64,000 nt of DNA from Pseudomonas sp. CFBP 13711 (GTDB taxonomy: Bacteria > Pseudomonadota > Gammaproteobacteria > Pseudomonadales > Pseudomonadaceae). Where the stretch lies: contig NZ_JACYVI010000008.1 of NCBI RefSeq assembly GCF_014842265.1, positions 1-64,000 on the forward strand, read 5' to 3'. Shown piece by piece: positions 63,434 to 64,000 of this stretch (positions are counted from its first letter, which is position 1; each line of letters starts with the position of its first letter). Both the position numbers and the translations under genes were made by a program. The notes under the pieces were generated by a model. The model had not been told where the DNA came from, ran no database searches, and was given only the letters and a program-made list of their open reading frames with translations.

Positions 63434-64000
63434 TCAGGACGGCGGGTAAGCCGTCAGGGCTTGTTGTACGGCCTGGCGCAGGGCTTTGGCGCGTTCTGAC
63501 TGATCGCCGCCGCTGGCGGTTTCGGCACTCGCGCTCCACACCGGCTGGCCGCTGCGGGCATCGAACAGGCTGATGCGCACCACGACCACCTGCTCTTGAT
63601 ACGTGCGCACGATCGGGACGCTGGCATAACCGCCGTAACCGTTGCGGTAGCCATTACCACCGTAATAGCCCACACCTGAACCGCCGTAGTACGGATCGTA
63701 ATAGTCGTCGCGCACCTGACGAATCCGGGTTTCGGCGTGGGCATCAGCCGCGACGCGCAAGTCCGCCGCCTGCGGGTTCTGCGAAGGCCGCAAACCCCGT
63801 TGATCCAGCCCGTTGCTGACGGCTTCAGCCAGCTGAGCCGAGTCAGCCCACAGGGTGCCCGGCGGCAACTGACCGTTGAGCCAGGACCAATTGCGATAGC
63901 GGCCATAGTCGCGCGGCGCCGCAGGATAAGCGCTCATGTCGATGGCGTTGGCAGCCTGAGGCGGCGCCGGTGGAATGGCCGCAGACACGGCACGATAAGG
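63434..64000 (-). CDS. DUF4136 protein, 5' end cut by the window edge
   Basis: At least 184 residues; the frame stays open to the window edge, so the true start and probable lipoprotein signal lie beyond 64000. The visible part contains YPAAPRDYGRYRNWSWLNGQ and a Gly/Tyr-rich stretch (YYDPYYGGSGVGYYGGNGY), parallel to the neighbouring DUF4136 protein (RDFGAYRSWAW, GGYWGG). Similar C-termini (ALRQAVQQALTAYPPS versus ALRQTVQQILQQYPPH) support common origin by tandem duplication. Confidence 0.85.
   Translation of the reverse strand, partial: PYRAVSAAIPPAPPQAANAIDMSAYPAAPRDYGRYRNWSWLNGQLPPGTLWADSAQLAEAVSNGLDQRGLRPSQNPQAADLRVAADAHAETRIRQVRDDYYDPYYGGSGVGYYGGNGYRNGYGGYASVPIVRTYQEQVVVVRISLFDARSGQPVWSASAETASGGDQSERAKALRQAVQQALTAYPPS

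Overview
The window is a piece of a Pseudomonas chromosome, most like the fluorescens/syringae side of the genus. Two things support this. The block retS-purD-purH-fis-dusB-(zinc-ribbon gene)-prmA-accC-accB-aroQ-dsbD-gcbA-DUF2333-nudix-sui1-speA keeps the order I know from Pseudomonas genomes. The intergenic spaces are also full of the palindromic REP repeats of that group (core GTGGGAGCGAGCTTGCTCGCGA and its TAGGAGTGAG variant). G+C is high throughout, and no tRNA, rRNA, CRISPR array or intact insertion sequence was seen.

Left part (1-12.7 kb): after a possible insertion-sequence edge and a three-copy REP array comes a sensor histidine kinase. It is followed by a long minus-strand urea unit, urtABCDE (ABC urea importer) then ureD, ureA, an amino-acid-analogue N-acetyltransferase, a frameshifted GNAT gene, ureB and ureC. 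A convincing sigma-54 promoter lies before urtA, which fits nitrogen control of urea uptake and breakdown. The metallochaperone genes ureE, ureF and ureG are not in the window. At least four repeat elements of three families sit between genes of this one unit.

12.7-30 kb: a large dermonecrotic-type toxin gene is split by a frameshift and ends in an ADP-ribosyltransferase-like domain with an altered third motif. Next come a four-gene copper-handling set (two DUF2946 proteins, a PCuAC copper chaperone, a PepSY membrane protein) and an antitoxin-like gene with no visible toxin. A divergent cobalamin cluster (cobK-cbiD-cobL on minus; cobG-cobH-cobI-cobJ on plus) follows. Three adjacent plus-strand genes (27.9-30.1 kb) appear to be diverged paralogues of one another and match nothing I recognise; they are the best candidate here for something undescribed.

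30-52 kb: housekeeping core. It holds a MarC membrane protein, the hybrid kinase RetS, late purine genes, the nucleoid protein Fis with DusB, ribosomal-protein methylation (PrmA), acetyl-CoA carboxylase subunits, AroQ, DsbD, the diguanylate cyclase GcbA, and on plus a DUF2333 protein, a Nudix hydrolase, a Sui1/YciH protein and biosynthetic arginine decarboxylase.

52-64 kb: a lipoprotein esterase-like gene converges with a MATE transporter. A bacterial alpha-2-macroglobulin with intact thioester motif is followed by penicillin-binding protein 1C, the usual periplasmic defence and repair pair. A REP sequence lies inside the reading frame of the PBP1C N-terminus. The window ends with a 160-bp-period REP array and two DUF4136 lipoprotein genes, the last cut by the window edge.
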